Positions 45,739 through 57,589 of a DNA stretch of 64,000 nt are shown piece by piece. This DNA comes from Hysterangium stoloniferum (lineage: Eukaryota; Basidiomycota; Agaricomycetes; Hysterangiales; Hysterangiaceae). The DNA lies in contig WHVD01000014.1 of the NCBI GenBank assembly GCA_015178975.1, forward strand, positions 930,001 to 994,000, in the 5' to 3' direction. The notes under the pieces were generated by a model. That model was given only the letters and a program-made list of their open reading frames with translations. It was not told where the DNA came from and did no database searches. The translations under genes and the position numbers were made by a program. Numbering within the stretch: position 1 is the first letter of the stretch; every line of letters starts with the position of its first letter.

Positions 45739-47448
45739 ACTTCAAACCAAAATGACTAGTTGAATGGTGGTCTGGGGTCGCTAGCTGTTATCTGTTATCG
45801 ATAGCTTCGATTGCTGCCAACGCCAATGAAAACAATGCGGAAAGTAGAAACACCGTTGTTCACTTACTGACAATAAGTGAAGATGATTGAAGAAGGAATA
45901 AGGTGGCGTGGTAATTTATGTGAACGTCCATGGTCGCTTTTTTCTTTTTGTTCCGGGGGGGTGACTGGCACTCATTGTGCGGGCGGTTATCGGCTATTTT
46001 GAGGGTAAACGCGGCGGGCCGCGGGGTCCCCTTGTTCAGCTGCAGACTCGGAAGGGAGGGTGATTATGGTATGTTTGCGGGATACAAAGGGACTCATTGA
46101 ATAGTCAGGTTCTGGCAGTTGGGGATTGTGTCAACTGACCTAGCTCCCGTGAGTTCAAAGCACGTGTAAGGTGCAGCACCGCCACCTCATACCTTCTATT
46201 CCGATAAGAAAACAAACTCAGTTTGCTGCACAGTCGGTTAGTGCTCCTGGGGCTTGGTAAAAGGAGTCTTAATCATGAACGTTGTGAACAAGATGACACT
46301 GTCTGTTATTACGTAATGACTGCCATTGTGGCAACAATATTGAGAATCAACCTCACGTTGGGTCAATTTGCCTTGGATAAAATGAAACTCGCTTATCGGT
46401 CATTGAATGATCAACTGCAACGTAGCACACATCAACCACGCTGACTTTGAATTAGGGTGTATTAAGCGGAGCGGTCCCCCGGCCTATGACGCTGTAAACT
46501 CCTGTACTTAGGTGCACACTCTTCCATTCTCTTTTTCCTGCTCCTGAGCTTCCCTTGATATTTCGGCTTGTGTTTGCAAAGGAATATATTCGATCCACCG
46601 CGCGTATCCGGAGAGCGGACTTCTAACGGACTTGATGGCCGGACCACAGTCGATTGTCTCCTAGTTAAGAACGGATGCGTCCCGAGGTCAAGCTTCTGAG
46701 CTCCACAGACACGGTTGTGATAACCGTGTCGCCCTCGGTCGGTTCCATTTATTCAAAAATCAGATGACTGAATAGGTACATCAAACTGCATCAGGGCCCC
46801 ACACACAGGATACAATACACTATACTAATATTTGGGCAAGGCGAAAAGGTGGCCCGTCGGAGTTTGGTTTCACATTCCCAAAAAAGCTAAATGACATCTT
46901 ATTTCGCCAGCGGTCAAGTGCTCAAATACATAGCATATGTATTGGGTTTGTCACTACCGTATGAGCTGTACACTTATTTACACTTAGAACTCACTCAAAA
47001 AACAGTCAAGTCTACATTAATGCCGTAAACCGTTTTACCTACGTCAGTGCCACGCGATCGGATCTGGACCTACTTCAATCAACTCAATGTTGGCAAATTC
47101 ATTCTTCCTAACTTTCAAAACTAACTAACACTACGCCTTTGAGATGCCTCCAGCTCCCGCCACAATATAATCGCGGAATTCCTCACGCCCCGCTGATTTT
47201 ATCATGCAGTGTATGTGTCATTTTCGTCAATGCATTGTGCGCTCTCTGGGACCGTGACCACGCCAAAGTTCATGCCAGACCATTGATTTCAATCGCCCGA
47301 AATCGAACGGGTGTAAGAGACGCTCATTATTGTCATGGCTGAGAAAAAACTTTAATCCGACCTTGCGCTGGGTATAAAATCAGCGCAATGGATGCTGAGT
47401 CCGACAGAGAAGCTATATCTCCCGTATTACTCTCTTACCATCATTAAG
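45739..47448. other. Intergenic region between divergent genes
   Basis: Presumed promoters of the acidic protein (leftward) and the secreted protein (rightward). It contains a perfect 8-bp stem hairpin ACACGGTT-GTGAT-AACCGTGT at about 46718-46738. No coding exon is recognised. Confidence 0.45.
47373..47380 (+). promoter_or_regulatory. TATA box of the secreted-protein gene
   Basis: TATAAAAT lies 69 nt upstream of the start codon at 47449. The following sequence is pyrimidine-rich (TATCTCCCGTATTACTCTC), as is common around fungal transcription starts. Confidence 0.65.
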
Positions 47449-47901
47449 ATGAACTCTTTCCGCTCTCTCCTTGCACTCCTGAGCATTATGGGTCTGGTGT
47501 CTGCCGCGCCTCAGGGGGCAGAAACCAACGGTCTTGCATGCTTCCTGAATTTGCCTGGTATGTATACATGTTGAATGCGTACAATGCCGTAGATTCAACC
47601 TTTTCTCTAGGTTGCATGCAAAGCCTCGCTGACAACCCTAGCATTCCTGCTGACTGCTTACTGGACGGCGGCATCGGTAAGCAAGTATTATACCCTAAAA
47701 TGCGTACAATTGACAAAATTGTCTTCTCAGACTTTATGGAGGTTGCTGAATGTGGCGACGCATTTATTGCCGCAGGATTGGTTGTCAGTAATATTATCGC
47801 TTTTTCAACATGTTATCTAATTTCCTATCTAGAGTCCAGCCTGTAAACCTTGTGCCAACCTGTTCGACCCCCCTGCTCCTGCTGCCCCTGTCCCGGCATG
47901 A
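47449..47901 (+). CDS. Small secreted cysteine-containing protein (98 aa)
   Basis: Four exons (47449-47557, 47611-47676, 47731-47783, 47833-47901) joined by three GT-AG introns of 53, 54 and 49 nt give 98 residues. Residues 1-20 (MNSFRSLLALLSIMGLVSAA) are a clear signal peptide with an AxA-like cleavage region. The mature part has six Cys at residues 31, 38, 52, 66, 80 and 83, four of them exactly 14 residues apart, and a Pro/Ala-rich tail. This is too few Cys and the wrong pattern for a hydrophobin, which has eight. Such proteins are a typical class of fungal secreted/effector-like proteins; no specific function can be assigned. Confidence 0.85.
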
Positions 47902-49464
47902 ATGCCTCTCTAATCGTTAGCTTGAATTGTTACAAATTCTTCAGGTTGAATATACCCGTGTCATACCTGTGTCAATCCCCGTCATGACCCTTATGAGCTG
48001 TGTCTCTTCACTTTACTTGAATCCCCGCGAGTTTAATCTTCGTGGAACTTGAAGCATACTGAACGAACACATCAAGTCGTTCAAGATATGCAGATTAAAG
48101 CCTTTTTCCGGTCACAGCTACGATGGTTTGGCAGCTATCATCAAAGGCGTGCTTATAACTTGAATATTATTGTTATTTCACAGAATGATGTGACGGGTCT
48201 TGAAAAATAAAAGCTTTCAAGCTTCATGACCCTCCGCCAAGGGCTGCTTTTGGACAACAGTTCTCTATCATTTTATTGACGATACATGTCATGAAAAGAG
48301 AATTTAGTGTCTGAACGTGCAACATTGGTATATCTCGGTCGGTCTTGTCTTGCATTCAACACAGCGGCGCAGGCTTAGGAGGCTCGAAAGATTGTTTTTT
48401 TTTCAAAATTCATTACCGTTTTCTGAAACAGCACTGGCAGTAATGTAACTGCGCCAGTAGATGACAATCCTATGTTCAAGTGAATAGACGACTGGGCAGT
48501 GAATATGATAGGTCTAGAATGGGCTTTTCTGTAATAAGGACTCGTTGAACATACAAGAAATACGCCACAATAATATCTAATGGAACCTTTCATCACTTTG
48601 TTCAAGATTCCGAGTTACCTCCGAGTCTTGCACGAGTTTAACGCACATCAGGTCTACACCCATTATGTGGACTCCCTCTTCGATCCGGCAAAATTGCGTG
48701 TGTTAAGTTATGGAGAATGGTGAAACTTTTTCACACGTGATAGATTATCTGTGCCTCCAAACAAGTTGCCTACGGGTCAATTTATGCACTCCGAGTGCGG
48801 CAAATTTCTCCATTGGTCATACCGACGAGAATTATATATGTGAAGGTTGTTGGAATTTCTTGATATTTGTGTTGGAAGCCGATTGAGGACGCTTGGAATT
48901 TGCTGTGTTTTCTTTGTGGATATACATAATGTATTAGCAGGTGGTATATTTAATGTAGTCGATGGACTCTCGACTACGGAAATTTACAGTAGCTCACTGA
49001 TGAGTTGTGATTTACAGACTTTTGTCCCACCTTTCATCCATACAAAAATTTGATCTATATTTCTGAGAAAGGCTACCCACGAAAAGACGAGTTTGCCGCC
49101 CCGCCGACTCCTGATCTATGTTGTGTTCACAATTCCATGTATTGGAGGGAAGCTACACCACAGCCCACAACCATCAGCAAGCAATATCTGATGTTATCCT
49201 GCTTAGAATGTTATCGGCCTCTCTTGTTCTATATTTTACATGTAAATGATTCAAATAACTCCGATCCAAAGCTTACAGAAATACGTTGACACGTAATAAA
49301 CCTTCCGTTCCTGACGCCTGCGAAGGGCAATGTTACCCCGGTTGTGGCCAAGCCCTTCATCGATCGTGACGACGAGAGCGATGATGGGTTGAGTTTAATA
49401 TGGTATAATTAATATAAAATATAAGATGACTAGGTGCGCTGGTAATCTTCATCACCATCCTCCA
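47902..49464. other. Intergenic region
   Basis: 1.56 kb. Short ORFs (for example 48847-49053 and 49050-49289) show no motif or splice continuity. Nothing is recognised. Confidence 0.4.
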
Positions 49465-51707
49465 TCAATCGTACTCTCGGTTTTCGAGATCTTGCTCCAC
49501 CGCCCATTCCACCACCTGCCTGTTAGCGATGTTTTGAAGATCTGGATCTCCCGGGTGACGATATCCAATTTCCTTAACTACTTGGACATAGCTGCGAATT
49601 ATGAGTGTTCGCAGGAGGTCTGAACACTCTGCACACCCCTTCCGATGCCCCGCTCCTGGGGCGCAATATTTGCAGAGGGTGGGTTTTGAACACTCAGGAC
49701 TAGATAATACGTGATTCCGCACCTCCTTTGGTCCGGGGAAAGTTTTGTGACAACTGGGGCAGAAGTCACTGGTGTATTTCTTTGCCATTGCCCACTTTTC
49801 GCTGGTGTCAATGATCGACCCATCCTGAAGTTTCAGGCAATTGGTGCGAATGGCTTTCAACTGATCCCGCACGTGCACCAACCAGTGTTTAAATGGATGG
49901 CGTGAATAGGTTAATTGGTTACATGGCAACTTGGGGCCGTATTTAGGCCCATATGGGCAAGGTTGTTTCCACGGAGGTAGGGATATGCGGCCAAGGGTGG
50001 GTAAGGTTTGGAGGGACGAGGATGATGTTGGTGGTGGACCATGGGGAGACACAAAGGCAACCTCAGTGGGTGAATTCCCCCCAATCCGCTGATTGCCGGG
50101 GCTCTTGTGTCCGCGGACAGGAAGGCCATCGCCTCCTGCCGACGGTTCAGGACATTCGGAGTAAATTTGTGGGTTGGCGGAGGAGCTTCTGGTGATATAT
50201 TTAATTAGTACTTCTTCATTTAGGTGTGAGAAAATAATGTCTACCTTTGCGCCCCGTCAACCCAAGGGAAGGCCACTGTCGAGTGTGGCGTCCGTTGTAT
50301 TGGAAACTCGCGCACATAAGCCGGATTGGACATCAAGCTACACCACAGAGCACAGTCATCAGTAGATGTACCGTGAGCCTCAATTAACAGCAGCAATACC
50401 TTAGAGTGTGACCTGGAGTTAAAAACGCGGGAGCAGGGACAGTGCCACCCGGATTTGCGAGAGATGCCAGATTAGTAGATATTGAACCACTGTTGGCAAC
50501 TGTGAAATTAGAAACCCTGAGGTTTCAGTGCAATTTAATTCCAATTAATAAAACGTCTGGACTAAGCTTATATTTTACATACCCATTCCATTCAGCCAGT
50601 GACGAATATGAAGAGATGTAGGTGTCCTGTATCCCTGTCAGATGAGCTGTCCTGTAAGGATATCGCATCCTATCTGGAAGTGTCGGTAGATACTGGGGTT
50701 TATTCAGAGATGAAAATCGAGGATGACAGTGATTTTCATGGGTATGCGCTTGCAAGGCATTTACCTCTCCGAGTGGATCTTGGTGTGGGATGATATCGCT
50801 GCATCGAACAATTTGTACAAGGATCATAAGTATTTAATCGCAATAAACTCACTCATACTCATGGCTATGTGCCGAAGAATAACTGGGTAATGTAAGTGGG
50901 ACAATGCCGAATCGCCCACCGTAATCCTCAATAGTCCCTTGCGAAGAAGACATTTCTCTAGCATAGGGAATGGGCCTAGAACGTGAAATTTTCAAACTTT
51001 AAAAAAAGCAATCAGTAGGTCTGGACTCACGATCCATAATCAAACACCTGGGTGCCGTCGCGACTGGAGGATGAACTGGAGATAGGAGGTGACGGTATGC
51101 TTCCCATGTTGAAGCTCGTATTTCCAATGCCGACACTGAGTGAGCTGGCATCAGTGACGTGATTCCGGAGCGGATGCCTATACGACATTTGAAAGTCCGG
51201 AAAGGAAAATAACGATTGTCAAAGTACGTACCCATCATGAGAACCGTGATGATGATAAATGCGTTCCGGGGAACACAAATCGGCAAACGGAACGTTATGG
51301 TAACCCGGCAATGGGTTCTTGTTAGTTGGTCTATCCACGAGCCCATCATGAGTATATTCTTGAGGAGGAACCGACTCGAAGACATGGTGTTGAGCGTGCA
51401 CTGGCACACCACTCAAGTCCATAGGGTGACCTTCATCTGCTTGGCTGTGCCGACAATAATATGACCATGGGTGAGATGACATTGTAATAGACGATGATAG
51501 CGTAATGCTCACTCATAATGACCCCCCTGTTCCCGCTCTATCAAGGAAGGCTCTGTCATAAGTGGAATGCCATCCGACAGGGCAGCCCTACAGCAGAATA
51601 ATAGATAAACGTAGACTTAGAGTCGTCTTAAACGCAACTTACGTATGGTTGAAGTCGATAGCACCCGTGGGTGGATTCTCACTGGAACCCGCTTCACTAT
51701 ATGGCAT
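49465..51707 (-). CDS. Cys/His-cluster protein, possible zinc-binding regulator
   Basis: Nine reverse-strand exons join in phase from ATG at 51707 to TGA at 49465, with introns of about 46-80 nt. The N-terminal ~350 residues are Ser/Pro/His-rich and probably disordered (ADEGHPMDLSGVPVHAQHH, SIPSPPISSSSSSRDG, HTHENHCHPRFSSL). The last exon ends in an ordered region. It contains RHPFKHWLVHVRDQLKAIR and a Cys/His cluster, CPSCHKTFPGPKEVRNHVL ending in SSPEC. A second cluster, CKYCAPGAGHRKGCAECSDLL, follows, and then a helical C-terminus. The first cluster resembles a variant C2H2 finger (CxxC ... H ... C). A transcription-factor role is inference from zinc-like clusters plus a long disordered arm. 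All exon joins keep frame, so the gene looks intact. Confidence 0.75.
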
Positions 51708-53421
51708 TAATGAGGACAACTGTTGACAGAGAAATCACGGACACGATCGAGTGAACTCACAGATGGGGCAAAGATGAAGGAGAGAAGGTGTGTGTGCGAT
51801 GAGTGAACGCAATGTCACTGTTAAATGCAATAGACATTCTGTTGATAATAGGAGATAACTGTGCAGTAAGTGGGACGTGGATTGCGAAAAGCTTTGGTGG
51901 AAAGCTAGTGGACGGAGTAAGAGTTTAATCAAGGTTATAGTATTCGACTCTATCAGCAAACTTAAATAACAAATATCAAAGATGACATTGATTTGTTGTT
52001 ACTTGTGGGTTTGTAAATCGACATCGCGTCGCTGTGTTGTATTGGTTCCATCACGAAAGCTCGCCTAAAGGTGAATGAATCGGTGCGGGCGGTATTTGAC
52101 AGTCTACCCTTAACCTGATCTAAGAAGAAGAACCGCACAGTCGCCGCACGTCAGCCACGGATCAGAAAATTCGACGATTCCAAGTTGAGCTGAAAATAGC
52201 TGATTACAGAATTTGTCGCGTAACTAGACAGGAATTAAGGAAGGAAACAGATCGTATTAGAATACCTGGCAATTATCGCATAGCAGGTTGATAAATTAAT
52301 AGACCTCCCTGTCGCCTTAAACTTCTTTACTGAACACGCGAAAGGAGTGCTCTATATTTGGTGTTGAATCCAAGTCATCGGGTTCTACGCCAGACACACG
52401 ACACTCCTGCCTTCATTTGTGAATCTAAAGTGGTCTACACAGTGCTATCAGAATCTCTAGTCAGAGTCAGACTTTGTAGTTTTCAAGCATCTTTACTTGT
52501 CTGGAGCGCTCAAGCAAATATATGGGCCCCGGATAAGTCTTAACTAAATATGGTATAATCGGGGAATTGATATAGTCGATCCTAAGCACAATTGAGTTCT
52601 CCTTCAACTCAAATTCGCTGTCCACTCGTGGATCGACCTCAGATCTTCATTCCTCGGGCATCAGAATCCTTTAAAAGGTCTGTTTGTCGGTTACCCTTTG
52701 AGAAGGAGTGGCTTGGTGAAGCCCGATCGACAATCTACATCAGGACAATCGCTAATTAATTCGGCATGTGCTTGTCACTTCCAACACTCAACTTCCTGCT
52801 CTTCTAGAAGGGAAAGAAATCCACCACAAGGGGGAGGAGTCCCGTGAGTGACCGTGTATCCGCTTAAGGACTCCTCGTTTAAATGTACGACTTCATTGCG
52901 ACTTCATTGCATTGACGTGATTTATGGGAGTGCTGAATCGCACCCAATACAGATGAGATGCATTGAGTAACCGAGTTAAGCACAAACAATTCCTTGTACC
53001 TACGTATTTGATTAAGAACGTCTTAAAACTTCTTAAATCAAACTGGGAACCTTCGCCAGAATGATGATATGTGGGAGTGTTGAACCGCATCGATACAAAC
53101 GGACCAGCAAAACAGTTGCCTTTGACTGAGAAAACACCTATAGTAAGGCTTAGATATGCCCATGGCGGAGAGACACGAAATAGGTGAGTTACGAGGATGT
53201 CATCCAAGTTTGTTTTCTTTGGTGTAATGACACCAAATTTATCGTTGTGCTCATCTCATTTGATCAATTGTATGCACTTTATGCACTGAGAGACTGCAAT
53301 ATAACCCATTTATACTCATGTGATGATACTCACGATCTTTCAATGCAAAAGTGAGAACTTTGCAGCCAGTCCGGGAGTCGAAAACTGTCATAGATTGTTC
53401 TAGTAACATGTTCGGAGGGAT
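51708..53421. other. Intergenic region
   Basis: 1.7 kb with no recognised gene. Two short related segments (TATGGGAGTGCTGAATCGCA near 52924 and TATGTGGGAGTGTTGAACCGCA near 53069) suggest remnants of a repeat. Confidence 0.4.
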
Positions 53422-53426
53422 GTAAA

Positions 53427-53620
53427 TGTTAAGTTTTCGGTGGCGCTGTTCTTAGACCATATAACTTTCTGTTTGTCTGAGTGAGGTGGCAGTACTCATT
53501 GTAAACGGATGAGTACTACTATACATGACTCATCCTTATATAGCCTAGTAACCCGCTTACTAATACCCCTGTATGGTTTGAGTCCTTGCCACTTGTTTAC
53601 CAAATTCCCAAAAGTTAACA
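53427..53620. repeat. Left LTR of the non-autonomous element
   Basis: 194 bp, TGTTAAG to GTTAACA, containing a TATA-like CTTATATAG near 53535. Confidence 0.85.
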
Positions 53621-55488
53621 CACTCCCTCGAGCAAAAGGGACTCACAGTAACCATAGCACTCCCTGAAGCCTAAGTTCCCTGACTTTACCTGCCTGAACT
53701 TCTTGAGACAACCGCAACAACCTCTAAATCCCTCTCGAATGCCCTCTCGAATCCTGAGTACTCCTATGCAGTTGTCCATCACTTCGGCTCCCACTCCCAA
53801 TCTAATTGCAAATCCTATCCCAGATATTACAAGTGATATTGGCAAGTGGCAATGTTTGACAGTGATCCAGGACAAACCTGCTGAATAGTAAAATCGCGAT
53901 TCAGCTCTTCCAATGGGTGTGCAATGATAAACGCAGATTGTAAGACTTGTCGCTATGTGGATGTAGGCATTAATGAGTGTCGTAGTGCAAAGGTGATGTG
54001 TGATAAGTAATAAACGATGTGCAACATTGACAGTCGGTTTCTTGATACATGGTGATATATGGCGGTTACGTGCCAGCCTTGAACCATTGTGGATGTGGAC
54101 AGTCCCTGACCATTGGGACTTGAGCCCTAGTGCTCACAATACTCCAATACACTCCCTCGAGTGTAGAGGCTCTGAGGTGGAAACAATCCGAAATGTGGTG
54201 AGAAAGTCAGTTGCCAGTTGTTGTCATCCTGTAATGTGCCTCAAAGTAAAATTCTCAATTTTCTTCTTCCAATTCGTCACCCCATCACCAACCTTCCCTC
54301 ACCCATCCAGCTAATCACCCAGTTCAGCATTCCCTCCAGTAGGGCTCTTCTGTCCCTCTGGCTCATGATGAGACTGTGGTCAGCTGCTACCTCAGTCATC
54401 CACTGGGTGTTCCTGTGTGCCATACTTTCACATCCATCTCTATTGCAACTGTCGTTGATTGCGATATTGGCAGTAGTTGTGATTGGTGGTGCCTCGAAAA
54501 GGTGAGGACTTTCATAGATGCCCAGAACTGCACGCAGGTCTTTGTACATCGAGTTGTCTTGATTTGAGGTCTCACATGTTTGCAGTTCAGCTGTGGTTAA
54601 CAGGAGCCACCCATGATGCGTGTGACGTAGACAGCAGTTCCTGGCTGTTGTGTACATGGCAGTCCCTGCATGTTGTGCCACGAGTCCTAATGCTCGCTAT
54701 CCCTCGCTATCCCAAATCTACTGCACTCCCTCGAGTATGAGGGGCTCGCAGTGACCATTCCCACTCCCTCAAATGAAGAATACATACCGTCCAACTCTCC
54801 CCACAATCTCATCCTCCTTACAGCAGCTCTCCAAGACTTGACAGTCATAGCGTGTTAGAGTATGATACTACAGCTCTAACATAGTCTATTATGATCTCCA
54901 TATTATTCTGATATTTGTAGTATTTTTTTCAGCACTGTAGGTGCAGTATTGAGTGAGTTACCTTAGGTCAGTAACTACTGTATAGGTGCTTATATAAGCA
55001 CCTAGTAGTATAGTCCACTGTGGGTGTGGGAAAGTCTCCTTAGTGTTTACTTTCCAATCACACTCACAGGTATGTCTTTACAGTTGAATATACTTAGTGT
55101 TTACTTTCCAATCACACTCACAGGGGTGTTCTGCAAAGTGTTATTCAACTGTTTTAACATAGCGTTCCCTCTGGCAAAGACACCTTGTCTTTCCAGCTCA
55201 CGATTGACCTGTCAGGTTGCCATCCTCAGGCTCAGTGGCTCTAGGATCTTTGGCACCTTGGTCAGCCAGATCACCGCAGCATTATTGGAGGTGCATTCGA
55301 GATCCAGGATATTGCAAAAGGCCTCATATAGTGTGTGAGAATGACAATAAGAATGAGTGGTGGTATGCAACAAATGAAGTCCACACAATGAATGACAGTG
55401 CGCGGAATGGTGATTTGTAGCGACGAGATCAAAGGTGGTCTGCACAGCACCTAGCTTTGGTTAACAGTAGCTAACCATGATCCGTTTA

Positions 55489-55686
55489 TGTTAAGTTTTT
55501 GGTGGCGCTGTTCTTAGACCATACATATAACTTTCCGTTTGTCTGAGTGAGGTGGCAGTACTCATTGTAAATGGATGAGTACTACTATACATGACTCATC
55601 CTTGTATAGCCTAGTAACCCACTTACTAATACCCCTGTATGGTTTGAGTCCTTGCTGCTCATTTACCGAATTCCCAAAAGTTAACA
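55489..55686. repeat. Right LTR of the non-autonomous element
   Basis: 198 bp, few differences from the left LTR, including a short ACATAT insertion in the CCATACATATAACTTTC segment. Confidence 0.85.
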
Positions 55687-55691
55687 GTAAA

Positions 55692-56026
55692 GGGGGAAAG
55701 TGGCTGTTTATGAAGGTAATCAATCATCAGATCCAAAAGTCATTCACAGAAAAATCAGATAGCCGTCATGATGAGGCCCAGAGGTCCACGTTGAAATCAC
55801 AATCTTGTGGCACGCCAAGCACTAGACACGACAGCAAACGTAGCTTGACTTGAAATCAATGCATGTGGGTGCCACACTAACATGAGGTATAAACAGGTAG
55901 ATAGGCCTTCAAATTCATTGGTCGTAACCAGAAGTCTGAGTGTAGCTAATTGTGAGAGCAATAGGTTTGGTGAAATGATGGCAATTATTCAGGCGAACGG
56001 GTCATATGATCTTGACAACAATGGGG
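55692..56026. other. Spacer with a short repeat
   Basis: Contains GAGGCCCAGAGGTCCACGTTGAAATCA near 55774. This is similar to the sequence reformed if the neighbouring solo LTR is removed (GGGGCCCAG joined to AGGTCCACGTCTAAATCA). No gene. Confidence 0.45.
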
Positions 56027-56031
56027 CCCAG

Positions 56032-56661
56032 TGTAAAGAGTGGTAGAAGTTCTAACCATTCTATATACGAAGAATATCGACCGTTTAGGTACGATACCAT
56101 GATGTATTGACTGTCTAAGTCTAATACAGGCTGAACGTGTATTGACTGCTTAGTTCAATACGGTAGAGAGAAGTGGCTATCTAAAGTAAGTAGATAGCTA
56201 GAACGAATAAGTAGAATCGACTGTTAAGTGCGATTCTGAACGACTGCTCGAGTGCAAAGTAGAGTAACTAGAGAGTCGGATAATAGAGTAGCGTGGATGT
56301 AGTCCACGCAGGTTGAGATAAGGATTGAGTTTTGACTGGTACAGTTTGAAACTCAGATTGAGTAGATAGCTAAAGCCTGTCTGTGACGGTCGAGATGATA
56401 CACCAATCACAACTTACAGGACACTAACAGGTGTCTGGGTAAGTTGTGGTTGCGGTGTAAAAAGTGTCTGAGTTCTAAACTACGGGTGCTAGAATACATA
56501 AGTCTGGTGTGTGTGTGCCCACAAGAGTCGATGTACCGCATACATAGGTCGTTGAACTAATTATAGATATAATAAAAGAGAGAAAACAGAAATAATAAAG
56601 GAAATATAGTAAGAGCTCATCCGACTATATTTCCCGAGTGTATTTCGCCATACCTCTCACA
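56032..56661. mobile_element. Solo LTR, 630 bp, TSD CCCAG
   Basis: Begins TGTAAAGAGTGG and ends CCTCTCACA, flanked by exact CCCAG copies (56027-56031 and 56662-56666). Interior contains several short hairpin-like words (for example GTATTGACTGCTTAGTTCAATAC) and no ORF. It is unlike the other LTR families here; orientation is not determined. Confidence 0.85.
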
Positions 56662-56666
56662 CCCAG

Positions 56667-57589
56667 AGGTCCACGTCTAAATCAAGATATGATTTAGTGT
56701 CATCATGTTGTGGACCCCTCTGATGTTAGAGCTGCAAGCAGCAGCAGAAGAAAAAGACACATAAAGGTGATGTCAGAGAGGAGCAAGACAGTTGGACATT
56801 GTCACCATAGTGTTCAATTTGCTGTTTATCATTCTAGAGGAATTATCGACGAGTGCTTGAACAATGCATGATTTGAAGAGTGCATGTTAAATAGATTCTA
56901 CTGTTTACCTCGTCAAGGGGTAGCAGCACACAAGGATAATATACTCTTACTGTGCAATTTTACACCTGATAGTTGTAAAGAATATTATGAGAAATGAAAT
57001 ACTGTGAGATTTAAGATGAACACCACTAGATTGAGCTCTCACTGCTCCATCTACGCATATACATTTATACAGTCTTCATGAAGTCTTAGAGTAAAAACTC
57101 AATAATTAACCTTGAAATGAATGACATTTCTCAGCAAATTGATAATTAAGGAAAGTAGTCACTTAGTTCACCAATTTTAAGCCACTTTTGGCCACCTTTT
57201 TTGCCTCCGTGTTCATCACCCTCTCTCGGGATACTCCAGGCACTCAGCTCCCCCAAGATACCCGCACCCCTATTCCTGATTAGGTATTACCTTCCCACAC
57301 TTAGTTGCACCCTGGGTAAAATGTAAAATATATATAAAATATACAATATTTATGATATAATTGCAAGAGACCATCAGTACAACTCGAAGTTTGATGAAAC
57401 AATGTTCAATATTATAAATGCCAACCAGGGCACACCCTCAAGGAAAGTACAAATCCTCCTCCTTCCTCAGCATATATTCTGATCTATAATTTTATCACTG
57501 ACTATGGATACTTGCAGGTGTGTTTATGTGTGATTTGTTGACATTGGTGTCACAGGCAAGATCATTTTCCTGTACATTGGACTAACTTT
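56667..57589. other. AT-rich spacer
   Basis: No ORF or repeat is recognised. It may be the 5' part of the gypsy relic that follows, too decayed to read. Confidence 0.3.

Larger units (their letters stand above)
53427..55686. mobile_element. Non-autonomous LTR retroelement, 2.26 kb, TSD GTAAA
   Basis: Two near-identical direct repeats, 53427-53620 (194 bp) and 55489-55686 (198 bp), both start TGTTAAGTTTT and end AAAAGTTAACA with mirror-image termini. The whole unit is flanked by GTAAA (53422-53426 and 55687-55691). So it is a complete two-LTR element rather than two unrelated repeats. The 1.87-kb interior has no reverse transcriptase, integrase or gag motif. It has a reverse-strand ORF of 134 codons (54277-54681), three copies of CACTCCCTCGAG (53621, 54150, 54727) and a local duplication of CTTAGTGTTTACTTTCCAAT near 55039 and 55089. 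Size and content fit a TRIM/LARD-like passenger element mobilised in trans. Confidence 0.85.

Noticed and set aside
47449-47901. Hydrophobin
   Set aside because: Only six Cys, no CC doublets and the wrong spacing; kept as an unclassified secreted protein.
53427-55686. Two independent solo LTRs
   Set aside because: The outer flanks share GTAAA, while the inner flanks (CACTC and GTTTA) do not match them, so the pair is one two-LTR element.
55787-56675. 14-bp target duplication CCAGAGGTCCACGT around an ~880-bp element
   Set aside because: The exact CCCAG pair with TG...CA ends at 56032-56661 explains the insertion; the longer match is a pre-existing short repeat.
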